Program-made: the position numbers and the translations under genes
Shown here: piece by piece, positions 1-5,393 of the stretch
Layout of the letters: each line of letters starts with the position of its first letter
Position numbering within the stretch: the first letter of the stretch is position 1
Notes under the pieces: generated by a model
The model's database searches: none
Told to the model about the DNA's origin: nothing
The model's input: only the letters and a program-made list of their open reading frames with translations
NCBI GenBank assembly: GCA_016201085.1
Contig: JACQDO010000127.1
Span: forward strand, 1 to 11,066
Direction: 5' to 3'
Length of the DNA stretch: 11,066 bases
Source: Hyphomicrobiales bacterium
GTDB lineage: Bacteria; Pseudomonadota; Alphaproteobacteria; Rhizobiales; Xanthobacteraceae

Positions 1-162
1 ACCTAATGCGATCAAGACCATAAGACGATTCCGGGGGCCAAAACGGCCCGGCGCCGCCACAAAACATCAAAAAATATTTTTATCGTGCCGGGTTGCCGGG
101 CCGCCGGGCGGCGGCGCGCAAGCTTTATGCCCGCCCAATCCCGGCGCGGCCGCGCGCTGGCG
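1..162. other. left-edge non-coding stretch
   Basis: No convincing gene is visible here on either strand. The stretch holds a small hairpin (GGGCC, loop AAAAC, GGCCC at 35-49), an AT-rich self-complementary run AAAAATATTTTT near 71-82, and a GC-rich segment with nested GCCGCC/GGCGGC repeats. It lies just past the 3' end of the minus-strand secreted-protein gene and could hold its transcription end. The GC hairpins and the T-rich run are too far apart for a textbook intrinsic terminator, so no terminator is claimed. Confidence 0.4.
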
Positions 163-423
163 TTACTTCGGCGGCGCGCTGCGAATGTTGCCCCACGGAT
201 CGGCCGGTTTTTTCTTGTCGGGGATCGCCTGCATGGTCGATTTATATTTATCGTCGATGGCTTTTTGCTTTTCTTTTTCTTCCGGCGTCAGCGTGCGGGT
301 GGTGTCCGGATTCAAGGTTATTCCCGGCATGAATTGCGCCGACGCGGCACCGCTCAGCAGCGCCAGCACGGCCGCCGCGCCCATCAACTTGCAGAACGAG
401 TTCCAGGCCTCAGGTCCGGTCAT
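163..423 (-). CDS. small secreted (periplasmic) protein of unknown function
   Basis: An 86-residue protein with a clear Sec signal peptide: a short N-region, a hydrophobic core around residues 14-28 (MGAAAVLALLSGAASA) and a likely signal peptidase I cut after ASA, before QFMPG. The mature part is about 57 residues. It is hydrophilic and proline- and lysine-rich (PEEKEKQKAIDDKYK, then IPDKKKPADPWG), with no cysteine and no recognisable enzyme motif. The ATG at 423 is supported by AGGG eight bases upstream. That AGGG overlaps the TAG stop of the lipoprotein gene just upstream, so the two are probably co-transcribed and translationally coupled. Small secreted proteins of this build are common hypothetical proteins in Bradyrhizobium relatives, but I do not recognise a function. 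Confidence 0.7.
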   Translation of the reverse strand: MTGPEAWNSFCKLMGAAAVLALLSGAASAQFMPGITLNPDTTRTLTPEEKEKQKAIDDKYKSTMQAIPDKKKPADPWGNIRSAPPK

Positions 424-433
424 ATCGGCAGCC

Positions 434-577
434 CTAATGATCCGTGGCCAGCGCGTGCGGCACGTCGGCGTGGCAGGCGCGTCCGCGCTCGTTCCACAGC
501 CAGCCGCATTTGCTGCAGCCGCCGAGCGACAGGCCGACGACCAGCAGGCAGAGGATGGCGGTCAGGCGCGTGGACAT
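434..577 (-). CDS. very small Cys-rich lipoprotein, function unknown
   Basis: A 47-residue ORF that is easy to miss. It starts MSTRLTAILCLL, runs through a hydrophobic segment and reaches a lipobox-like LSLGGC with the acceptor cysteine at residue 21. The mature peptide is only 27 residues, beginning CSKCGWLWNERGRACHAD. It therefore has the lipidated Cys plus a second Cys three residues later and a third near residue 35. The compact N-region/hydrophobic core/lipobox pattern and the 10-bp spacing to the following secreted-protein gene support a real gene. The Shine-Dalgarno is weak. Two Cys remain free in the mature part, so a disulfide is possible. I recall similar mini-lipoproteins with a CSKCGWLW-like core in Hyphomicrobiales, but no function is known to me. 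Confidence 0.65.
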   Translation of the reverse strand: MSTRLTAILCLLVVGLSLGGCSKCGWLWNERGRACHADVPHALATDH

Positions 578-620
578 CGGCCGAGTCTAGCGCATTACCG
601 CCGCGCCCGCGAGGGGCGGT

Positions 621-866
621 TCAGCCATTGGCAGCCCGCGGCATGCTGTCGAAACCGATCTCGAGTACCGACTTGCCGTTGGCATTCACAACGATCATTG
701 ACCACCCCGATAAATCTTGAATGCCGGGATGGCACATCGCGGCCTTAAGCTCGCGCACTTGCTTGCTGGCCTGCGTCCTGACCGCCACCATGCCGCTCAG
801 CTCAATGCCGGTACTGTCGCTGAACCGGCGCTTGCCGTCGGAGAAATGAAAATAGAAACGCGGCAC
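621..866 (-). CDS. DUF6894-like small protein
   Basis: Taken from the GTG at 866 this is an 81-residue protein beginning (V)PRFYFHFSDGKRRFSD. It continues with an acidic DSTGIELSG segment, a helical AVRTQASKQVRELKAAM stretch, and ends with a strand-rich WSMIVVNANGKSVLEIGF. This order (xPRFYFH start, D-x-x-G-x-E-L, helix, W-x-x-x-V-x-(N/D)-x-x-G, hydrophobic end) is that of the DUF6894 family, abundant in Bradyrhizobium-type genomes and without known function. A TTG at 887 would add seven residues (RSGARR linker) and has an AGAGGA nine bases upstream. I prefer the GTG because family members start at the PRFYFH segment and a GGGG lies about nine bases before it. No signal peptide or membrane segment is seen, so it is probably cytoplasmic. 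It is 43 bp upstream of the lipoprotein gene. Confidence 0.65.
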   Translation of the reverse strand: MPRFYFHFSDGKRRFSDSTGIELSGMVAVRTQASKQVRELKAAMCHPGIQDLSGWSMIVVNANGKSVLEIGFDSMPRAANG

Positions 867-967
867 GCGGCGCGCCCCTGAACGCAACAGGAATTTTCCT
901 CTCCCAGCAGAGCCGAAGGCTGAGGGAACTGCTAGCTACCCGTGATTGTATATTCTTAATTACGCTA

Positions 968-1656
968 CTATGCGGCCGGTGCGTTCCGCGTCGCCGATCC
1001 ATCGGCGCTCGCGCGCCTGCTTGAGCGCTGCGCGCGTTCGTTCGCGGTTTGAAAGGCGTACACGTCCATCCGCAACACGCTGTAGGTCGAGCTGGCATGC
1101 AGCCGTTCGGCGCGTGCGTTTTCTCCCGCCGCGCCCAGGGCCGCATAGAGCGGCAGGAGATGCTCTTCGGTCGGGTGGTTCTTGGTCGCGAAGGGCGCGC
1201 GCCGCCGATAGTCGATGAGTTCTTCGGTCTGGCCCTTGGTCAGCGCCGCATCGAACCAGTCGGCGAAGCCGTTGACCCAATCCGGCGCCGCATCGTTCGG
1301 AGCGTGGCCGCGAAATTCCGACAGATCATGCGTGAAGCTGCCGCTGCCGACGATCAGCACGCCCGCCTCCCGCAACGGCGCCAAGGCGCGCCCCATGCGC
1401 AGATGGTGCTCGGGCCCGAGATGCGGCTGCACCGAGAGCTGCAGAACGGGAATGTCGGCTTGCGGAACCATCAGCAGCAACGGCTGTCGACCGCATTGAC
1501 CGTCGGCACCGCCGTCTCCCAATGCGCCGAGATCACCAGAATGGCCTGGGGACGCTCAAAAGTTTTGCCGACTTGTTGCAGGAAAGTTCGCGCCGGCGTG
1601 TCGGTGAGCGGCAAAGTCGGCGCGCCGTGCGACAGGAACAGGCTGGGCAATGTCAT
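968..1656 (-). pseudogene. DODA/LigB-type extradiol ring-opening dioxygenase, internal deletion plus frameshift
   Basis: Two minus-strand reading frames together carry the class III (LigB/DODA, YgiD-like) dioxygenase fold, but neither is complete. The 5' frame starts at ATG 1656 (MTLPSLFLSHGAPTLPL) and holds the N-terminal metal-ligand histidines in SHGAP (His10) and SAHWET (His45). It then hits TGA at 1471-1473 after 61 residues. The 3' frame resumes at PLLLMVPQADIPVLQLSV and carries GSGSFTHDL, KNHPTEEHLLPLYAALGA and SVLRMDVYAF. Compared with the usual roughly 260 residues, about 60-65 are missing at the join near 1486-1500. The lost part is where family members carry HDFYGFP and LDHGAWVP. 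Both a deletion and a frame change are needed, so a single sequencing indel cannot explain it. An intact relative would open aromatic diols such as DOPA-like substrates. The product is almost certainly inactive. Confidence 0.8.
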
Positions 1657-1672
1657 GGCATGGTCCCGTTGA

Positions 1673-1740
1673 GCATTTTCCGGCGAAGCTTGCCCTCGGA
1701 CTTGATCCGGGGGTGGGAACCGGTTCGCCGTAGAAAATGC
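1673..1740. repeat. palindromic intergenic repeat, Hyphomicrobiales type
   Basis: An imperfect inverted repeat. The outer left arm GCATTTTCCGGCGAA (1673-1687) pairs with TTCGCCGTAGAAAATGC (1724-1740). An inner stem is formed by CCCTCGGA and TCCGGGGG around CTTGA. It contains the 13-base core GTGGGAACCGGTT at 1713-1725, identical to the core of the element at 8127-8175, although the arms differ. It looks like the short palindromic repeats scattered through Bradyrhizobium-like genomes. It sits 16 bp upstream of the dioxygenase pseudogene ATG, in that gene's expected promoter region. Confidence 0.75.
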
Positions 1741-1744
1741 GATC

Positions 1745-1784
1745 AAAAAAGAATCCGGTCGCGGGGCCGGCAGGCCGGCCCCGC
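1745..1784 (-). terminator. intrinsic terminator of the doxX-like gene
   Basis: A perfect 10-bp GC stem (GCGGGGCCGG at 1761-1770, loop CAGG, CCGGCCCCGC at 1775-1784) starts nine bases after the DoxX stop codon. On the minus strand a six-T run (1745-1750) follows about ten bases after the stem. The gap between stem and T-run is longer than ideal, but position and stem strength make termination likely. It would separate doxX from the dioxygenase remnant downstream. Confidence 0.6.
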
Positions 1785-1792
1785 CGCCTGGT

Positions 1793-2233
1793 TCAACGTG
1801 AGTGCGCAGCAGCGAGTGTGCCGACGGGATCGCTATCGCGCGACAGACGCAGCGCGAAGGCGCCGTCGCCGAGCAAGGCCTGCGCGAGCAGCGCCACGGT
1901 CCAGAACAGCGGGAATTCCCAGCCGCCGTTCTGGGCGGTGAACAGCCAGCCGTTGCCGATATGCTGCAACGTCGCGCCGATCATGATCGGCAGCAGCAGC
2001 AGCGATATGGTCCGCGTCTTCACGCCTAGAAGCAGCGCGAGCCCGCCGCCGATCTCGCCGGCGATCACCAGATAAGCAAAGAAGCCGGGATAGCCGATGC
2101 TCTGGAAGTAGCCGACGGTGCCGGGGATGGTGAAAACGAAGACTTTGAGCAAGAGGCCGTGGGCCAGGAAGAGAAGGCCGAGGCTGACGCGCAGCAGCAG
2201 CGCGGCATAGGGGGCGGTGCGGGTATCGATCAT
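1793..2233 (-). CDS. DoxX family membrane protein
   Basis: A 146-residue inner-membrane protein with four hydrophobic segments, at about residues 10-33, 50-70, 74-92 and 107-124. It carries DoxX-family features: RVSLGLLFLAHGLLLK in helix 1, YLVIAGEIGGGLALLLG with a conserved-type glutamate at residue 60 in helix 2, and ATLQHIGNGWLF between helices 3 and 4. DoxX proteins are small integral membrane proteins linked to redox and thiol stress. E. coli YqjF belongs to the family and is induced by breakdown products of nitroaromatics through the LysR protein YhaJ. Here the gene is transcribed divergently from a LysR gene across 101 bp containing two dyads, so that regulator is the obvious controller. 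The biochemical activity is unknown. A hairpin terminator follows directly. Confidence 0.85.
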   Translation of the reverse strand: MIDTRTAPYAALLLRVSLGLLFLAHGLLLKVFVFTIPGTVGYFQSIGYPGFFAYLVIAGEIGGGLALLLGVKTRTISLLLLPIMIGATLQHIGNGWLFTAQNGGWEFPLFWTVALLAQALLGDGAFALRLSRDSDPVGTLAAAHSR

Positions 2234-2272
2234 GGGTGTCTCCTGTTTCTATGGCTCCCTTATGATCTATTC

Positions 2273-2287
2273 TTATCGGTGTGATAA
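2273..2287. promoter_or_regulatory. candidate LysR-type binding box
   Basis: A perfect dyad TTATC-GGTGT-GATAA whose inner part TATC-N5-GATA gives the classic T-N11-A pattern of LysR-type regulators (2274-2286). It lies in the 101-bp region between the divergent doxX-like and LysR genes, about 40 bp from the doxX-like start codon, in an AT-rich patch well below the GC of the window. It is probably the site for the adjacent LysR protein. This is inferred from pattern and position only. Confidence 0.55.
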
Positions 2288-2308
2288 TATGGTATCTATT
2301 AATTACAG

Positions 2309-2327
2309 CTCATACTTATAGAATGAG
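2309..2327. promoter_or_regulatory. second dyad in the doxX-lysR intergenic region
   Basis: Inverted repeat CTCAT-N9-ATGAG, ending seven bases before the LysR start codon. LysR-type promoters often have a strong recognition site and a weaker activation site. This dyad is placed to occlude the LysR gene's own ribosome-binding region or start, which would fit autorepression. It does not share the TATC/GATA half sites of the first dyad, so it may be unrelated. Confidence 0.35.
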
Positions 2328-2334
2328 ATAGCCG

Positions 2335-3285
2335 ATGCTGGACCGCCTGACCGGGTTGGAAGTGTTCGCGAAAGTCGCCGCCGCCGGCAGCTTTTCAGCC
2401 GCCGGCCGCGCACTGGGCCTGTCGCAGACCATGGTCACCAAGCACATCGCCGCGCTCGAGGCCCGCCTGGGCGTGAAGCTCTTTCACCGCAGCACCCGCC
2501 GGCTCTCGATCACCGAGGCCGGGCGCAGCTACCTCGAAGCCTCCGAGCGCATTCTCGCCGACATCGAAGCGGCCGAAGCCGCCGTAGCCGCCGATCGCTT
2601 CGAGCCGAGGGGCTTGCTCCGCCTCAACGCGCCGGTCTCGTTCGGCACGCGGCAAATCGCACCGCTGCTCTCGGAGTTCGCGCAGCGTCATCCGTCGGTG
2701 ACCGTCGAGCTCGGCCTCAACGACCGTCTGGTCGATCTCGCCGACGAAGGCTGGGATCTGGCGATCCGGATCGGCAGTCTCAGCGATTCAAGTCTGATCG
2801 CCCGGCGCATCGCGGCTTGCCGCACGGCCGTATGCGCGGCGCCGTCTTATCTTGCCGCGCGCGGCCATCCGCGCACGGTCGCACACTTGCCAAAGCACAA
2901 TTGTCTTGGCTACACGCTGTCGCGCATAACCGGCGTCGACCGCTGGGCGTTTGGCGCGCGGGGCGAAATCGCCGTTGCCGTTTCCGGCAACCTGCGCGCC
3001 AACAATGGCGATGCCCTGCGCGCCGCTGCGATCGCGGGCCAGGGCCTTGCCTATCTGCCGACCTTCATGGTTGCCGACGACTTGCGCGCCGGCACGCTGG
3101 TCGCGCTCGATCTCGATCAGCCGACCGTCGAGTTCGGCGGCATCTATGCCGTCTTTCTGCCGGACCGTCATCCGGCGGCAAAAGTGCGCGCCTTCATCGA
3201 CTTTATCGCTCACCGCTTTGCACCCGAGCCGCCCTGGGATCGTGATTTCGTGCCGCCCGCCACCGGCGCGCTCGCGACAGCTTGA
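2335..3285 (+). CDS. LysR-family transcriptional regulator
   Basis: A 316-residue LysR-type regulator of normal length. The N-terminal winged helix-turn-helix covers about residues 1-60 (LTGLEVFAKVAAAGSFSAAG, then LGLSQTMVTKHIAALEARLG and LFHRSTRRLSITEAG). A linker helix leads to a type-2 periplasmic-binding-like effector domain from about residue 90 (RGLLRLNAPVSFGTRQIAPL, DLAIRIGSLSDSSLIARRI, IAGQGLAYLPTFMVADDL). The MLDRLTGLEVFAKV start and the LRLNAPVSFG motif place it in the large DmlR/YhaJ-like branch. It is divergent from the doxX-like gene with a T-N11-A box between them and probably controls that gene and itself. Its 3' end is only 6 bp from the stop of the convergent HxlR gene, with no terminator between. 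The effector is unknown; an aromatic or quinone is inferred from the neighbours. Confidence 0.9.
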   Translation: MLDRLTGLEVFAKVAAAGSFSAAGRALGLSQTMVTKHIAALEARLGVKLFHRSTRRLSITEAGRSYLEASERILADIEAAEAAVAADRFEPRGLLRLNAPVSFGTRQIAPLLSEFAQRHPSVTVELGLNDRLVDLADEGWDLAIRIGSLSDSSLIARRIAACRTAVCAAPSYLAARGHPRTVAHLPKHNCLGYTLSRITGVDRWAFGARGEIAVAVSGNLRANNGDALRAAAIAGQGLAYLPTFMVADDLRAGTLVALDLDQPTVEFGGIYAVFLPDRHPAAKVRAFIDFIAHRFAPEPPWDRDFVPPATGALATA

Positions 3286-3291
3286 ACGAGT

Positions 3292-3702
3292 CTACGCGCG
3301 CTTCGTTGGCTCCGCATCGAAACGCCCGCGCGCTTCGGCAATCGCGGCGCGGTGCTTGCGCGCCCACAGGCTCAAACCATTCACTGGCTCGAGCAGCGAG
3401 CGGCCGAGCCGGGTCAGCTCATAGTCGACGCGCGGCGGCACGGTCGGGAACACGGTGCGGGTGACCAGGCCGTCGCGCTCCAGGCCGCGCAACGTGAGCG
3501 TCAGCATGCGCTGCGAAATGCTGCCGAGCGCGCGGCGCAATTCGTTGAAACGCTTGGGCCCGCCGCCCAAGGTCGAGACCACCAGCACGGTCCATTTGTC
3601 GCCGACCCGCGCCAGCACTTCGCTGACCGCGCGGCAGTCCTCGGGCACGTGCAGGTTACCCGGTAACAGACGTGTGCCTTCTTGCGCGTTTCGCACGGTC
3701 AC
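3292..3702 (-). CDS. HxlR-family regulator with a single N-terminal cysteine
   Basis: A 136-residue winged-helix regulator. The HxlR core runs from about residue 23 to 115: [20 protein letters not shown], then [38 protein letters not shown] and the wing [20 protein letters not shown]. It has only one cysteine, Cys23, just before the first core helix. That is the position of the quinone/diamide-sensing Cys in YodB (Cys6), and a similar sensing Cys is known in QorR. The start is GTG at 3702, backed by GAGG eight bases upstream. It is divergent from the FMN reductase with a 47-bp gap, the usual layout for an HxlR repressor and its target. Thiol-based sensing is inferred from family and Cys placement, not shown. 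Confidence 0.88.
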   Translation of the reverse strand: MTVRNAQEGTRLLPGNLHVPEDCRAVSEVLARVGDKWTVLVVSTLGGGPKRFNELRRALGSISQRMLTLTLRGLERDGLVTRTVFPTVPPRVDYELTRLGRSLLEPVNGLSLWARKHRAAIAEARGRFDAEPTKRA

Positions 3703-3749
3703 CTAACTAGCCTCAGTATTCATTCGTAACCAAGAAACTAGGGGTTCCC
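3703..3749. promoter_or_regulatory. divergent promoter/operator region, HxlR gene and FMN reductase gene
   Basis: This 47-bp gap must hold both promoters and the likely HxlR operator. A direct repeat AACTAG occurs at 3705-3710 and 3736-3741, 31 bases apart, about three helical turns. It flanks an AT-rich centre CAGTATTCATTCGTAACC. The FMN reductase Shine-Dalgarno (AGGGG, six bases before ATG) overlaps the right repeat, and the HxlR GAGG lies near the left one. A dimer bound here would block both start regions. I could not find a clean inverted repeat. Confidence 0.4.
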
Positions 3750-4337
3750 ATGACCGCGTTCAAGTCCAAGTTCAAGCTCGGCCTTATCGTCGGCAGCAAC
3801 CGGCGCCAGTCGATCAACCGCGCGCTGGCGCAGGCGCTCGCCAAGCTCGGTGGCAGCGCTTTCGACGCCAAATTCATCCAGATCGACGATCTGCCCATGT
3901 ACAATCAGGATCTAGAAGCCGCCCTGCCCGACAGCGTGACGCGCTTCAAGGCCGAGGTCGAAAGTTCCGACGCCATTTTGTTCGTGACGCCCGAGCACAG
4001 CCGCTCGATTCCGGCCGTGCTCAAGAATGCCATCGACTGGGGCACGCGACCCTGGGGCAAGAACTCCTGGACCGGCAAGACCGCCGCCGTCACCGGAACG
4101 TCGCAAGGCGCGGTCGCCACCGCGGTGGCGCAGCAGCATCTGCGCGCGATTCTTGGCGACATCGGCATGGTGGTGATGGGCGGCGAAGCCTATATCGGCT
4201 TCAAGCCGGGCCTGGTCGACGAGCAGCACGCCATCGCCGACGACAGCGTGCGCAAGTTCCTGCAAGCCTTCGTCGATCAGCTCGCCGTGCTGACCGGCAA
4301 ATTGTCGGCTAAGATCGCGCCGCGCGCCGCGGCTTAA
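3750..4337 (+). CDS. NAD(P)H-dependent FMN reductase (quinone/azo/chromate reductase type)
   Basis: A 195-residue flavodoxin-like flavoprotein of the NADPH-dependent FMN reductase family (ChrR/YieF, AzoR-like members). Visible motifs are LGLIVGSNRRQSINRALA, with the phosphate-binding GSxRxxSxN at residues 15-23, then IDDLPMYNQDLE at 46-56. They are followed by the signature TPEHSRSIPAVLKNAIDW at 80-97 and a TSQGAVATA loop at 117-125. Such enzymes are cytoplasmic FMN-binding dimers or tetramers that reduce quinones, azo compounds, chromate or free flavin by two electrons, limiting semiquinone cycling. The ATG is preceded by AGGGG. It lies divergently next to the HxlR gene and 17 bp upstream of the pirin, with which it is surely co-transcribed. 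The exact substrate cannot be read from sequence. Confidence 0.9.
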   Translation: MTAFKSKFKLGLIVGSNRRQSINRALAQALAKLGGSAFDAKFIQIDDLPMYNQDLEAALPDSVTRFKAEVESSDAILFVTPEHSRSIPAVLKNAIDWGTRPWGKNSWTGKTAAVTGTSQGAVATAVAQQHLRAILGDIGMVVMGGEAYIGFKPGLVDEQHAIADDSVRKFLQAFVDQLAVLTGKLSAKIAPRAAA

Positions 4338-4354
4338 TCTGAGGGTACCGTGTC

Positions 4355-5260
4355 ATGTCCATCCGTCCCATCAAGCGCATCGTGCAGTCGCAACCGACCA
4401 TCGAGGGCGCCGGCGTCAAGCTGCGCCGCGCCTTCGGCTTCGGCGACACCGCCGAGACCGATCCGTTTTTGCTGCTCGACGATTTCCGCAACGACCGGCC
4501 GGCCGATTATCTCGCCGGCTTCCCCTGGCATCCGCATCGCGGCATCGAGACCGTGACCTATATTCTGTCGGGAACCGTCGAACATCGCGACAGTCTCGGC
4601 AGCCACGGCACGCTTGGCGCCGGCGACGTGCAGTGGATGACGGCGGGCCGCGGCATCATGCATCAGGAAATGCCGCAGGGCGACGCGCAGGGCCGCATGC
4701 ACGGCTTCCAGCTCTGGGCCAACCTGCCGTCATCGCTGAAGATGACGGCGCCGCGCTACCAGGACGTCAAGGCGGCCGAAGTGCCCGAGGTCACCGACGA
4801 CGACGGCACGCATGTGCGCGTGGTGTGCGGCGAGTTCTGGGGCAAGAAGGGCCCGGTCGAAGGCGTCGCCGCCGATCCGCGCTATCTCGACGTGTTCGTG
4901 CCGCCAAACCGGCGTAAGACGCTGAAAGTCGAAACCGAACGCCATGCCTTCGCCTATGTGTTCGAGGGCGACGGCTCGTTCCGCTCAGCCTCGCAGCCGC
5001 AGGGCGTGCTGACCGAACGCCAGGTCGGCGGCGAGGAAATCGTCGCGCGCGAGCGCGCCGGCAACCGCTCGCTGGTGCTGTTCGACAGCGGCGACGAAGT
5101 CACCGTACAGGCAGGCCCGCACGGCATCCGCTTTTTGCTGGTGTCGGGCAAGCCGATCCAGGAGCCGGTCGCCTGGTACGGCCCGATCGTCATGAATACG
5201 CAGGCGGAATTGCAGCAAGCCGTTTCCGAGCTGCGCGCCGGCACGTTCATCAAGGGCTGA
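4355..5260 (+). CDS. pirin family bicupin protein
   Basis: A 301-residue pirin with two cupin domains. The N-terminal domain carries DPFLLLDDFRND and the metal site: His59 and His61 in FPWHPHRGIETVTYILSG, and His103 and Glu105 in TAGRGIMHQEMP. These match the His-His-His-Glu iron ligands of human pirin, so the metal site is intact. The C-terminal cupin ends with the typical WYGPIVMNTQAELQQAVSEL and GTFIKG. Some bacterial pirins (E. coli YhhW) have quercetin 2,3-dioxygenase activity and others act in redox or stress control, so both an enzyme and a sensor role are possible. It follows the FMN reductase by 17 bp with GAGGG upstream of the ATG, making a two-gene operon probably under HxlR control. 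A weak hairpin follows the stop. Confidence 0.92.
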   Translation: MSIRPIKRIVQSQPTIEGAGVKLRRAFGFGDTAETDPFLLLDDFRNDRPADYLAGFPWHPHRGIETVTYILSGTVEHRDSLGSHGTLGAGDVQWMTAGRGIMHQEMPQGDAQGRMHGFQLWANLPSSLKMTAPRYQDVKAAEVPEVTDDDGTHVRVVCGEFWGKKGPVEGVAADPRYLDVFVPPNRRKTLKVETERHAFAYVFEGDGSFRSASQPQGVLTERQVGGEEIVARERAGNRSLVLFDSGDEVTVQAGPHGIRFLLVSGKPIQEPVAWYGPIVMNTQAELQQAVSELRAGTFIKG

Positions 5261-5266
5261 GCGGCG

Positions 5267-5298
5267 TTCCCAGTGGGCTTCCGCCCACAGTGGCGGAA
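5267..5298 (+). terminator. candidate weak hairpin after the pirin gene
   Basis: Six bases after the pirin stop there is a perfect GTGGGC-TTCC-GCCCAC stem (5273-5288), with outer TTCC/GGAA able to extend it across a small internal loop. No T-run follows, so it may be a Rho-assisted or mRNA-protecting hairpin rather than an intrinsic terminator. The rest of 5261-5393 holds the presumed promoter of the first binding-protein gene; I could not assign -35 and -10 boxes. Confidence 0.35.
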
Positions 5299-5393
5299 AT
5301 GTTAGCCTTGCCTGCTCGGGAACTGCTGCAACCGGCGCCCGTACGTCCTCGTCTAGAAGGATGACGGAGCGCCCGATCAGGGAGAACTTCACC

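Noticed and set aside
1..162. Possible terminator or small RNA at the left edge
   Set aside because: The hairpins there are short or lack a directly following T-run, and nothing else supports a transcript.
85..748. Overlapping plus-strand frames opposite the small secreted, lipoprotein and DUF6894-like genes
   Set aside because: Arg-rich products without motifs; the minus-strand genes have signal peptides, a lipobox or family motifs, and coupled spacing.
5361..5393. Upstream in-frame ATG for paralog 1
   Set aside because: It would prefix the signal peptide with a polar MTERPIRENFT stretch, and its AAGG abuts the ATG. The ATG at 5394 has AGGGAG at good spacing and gives a standard signal peptide.
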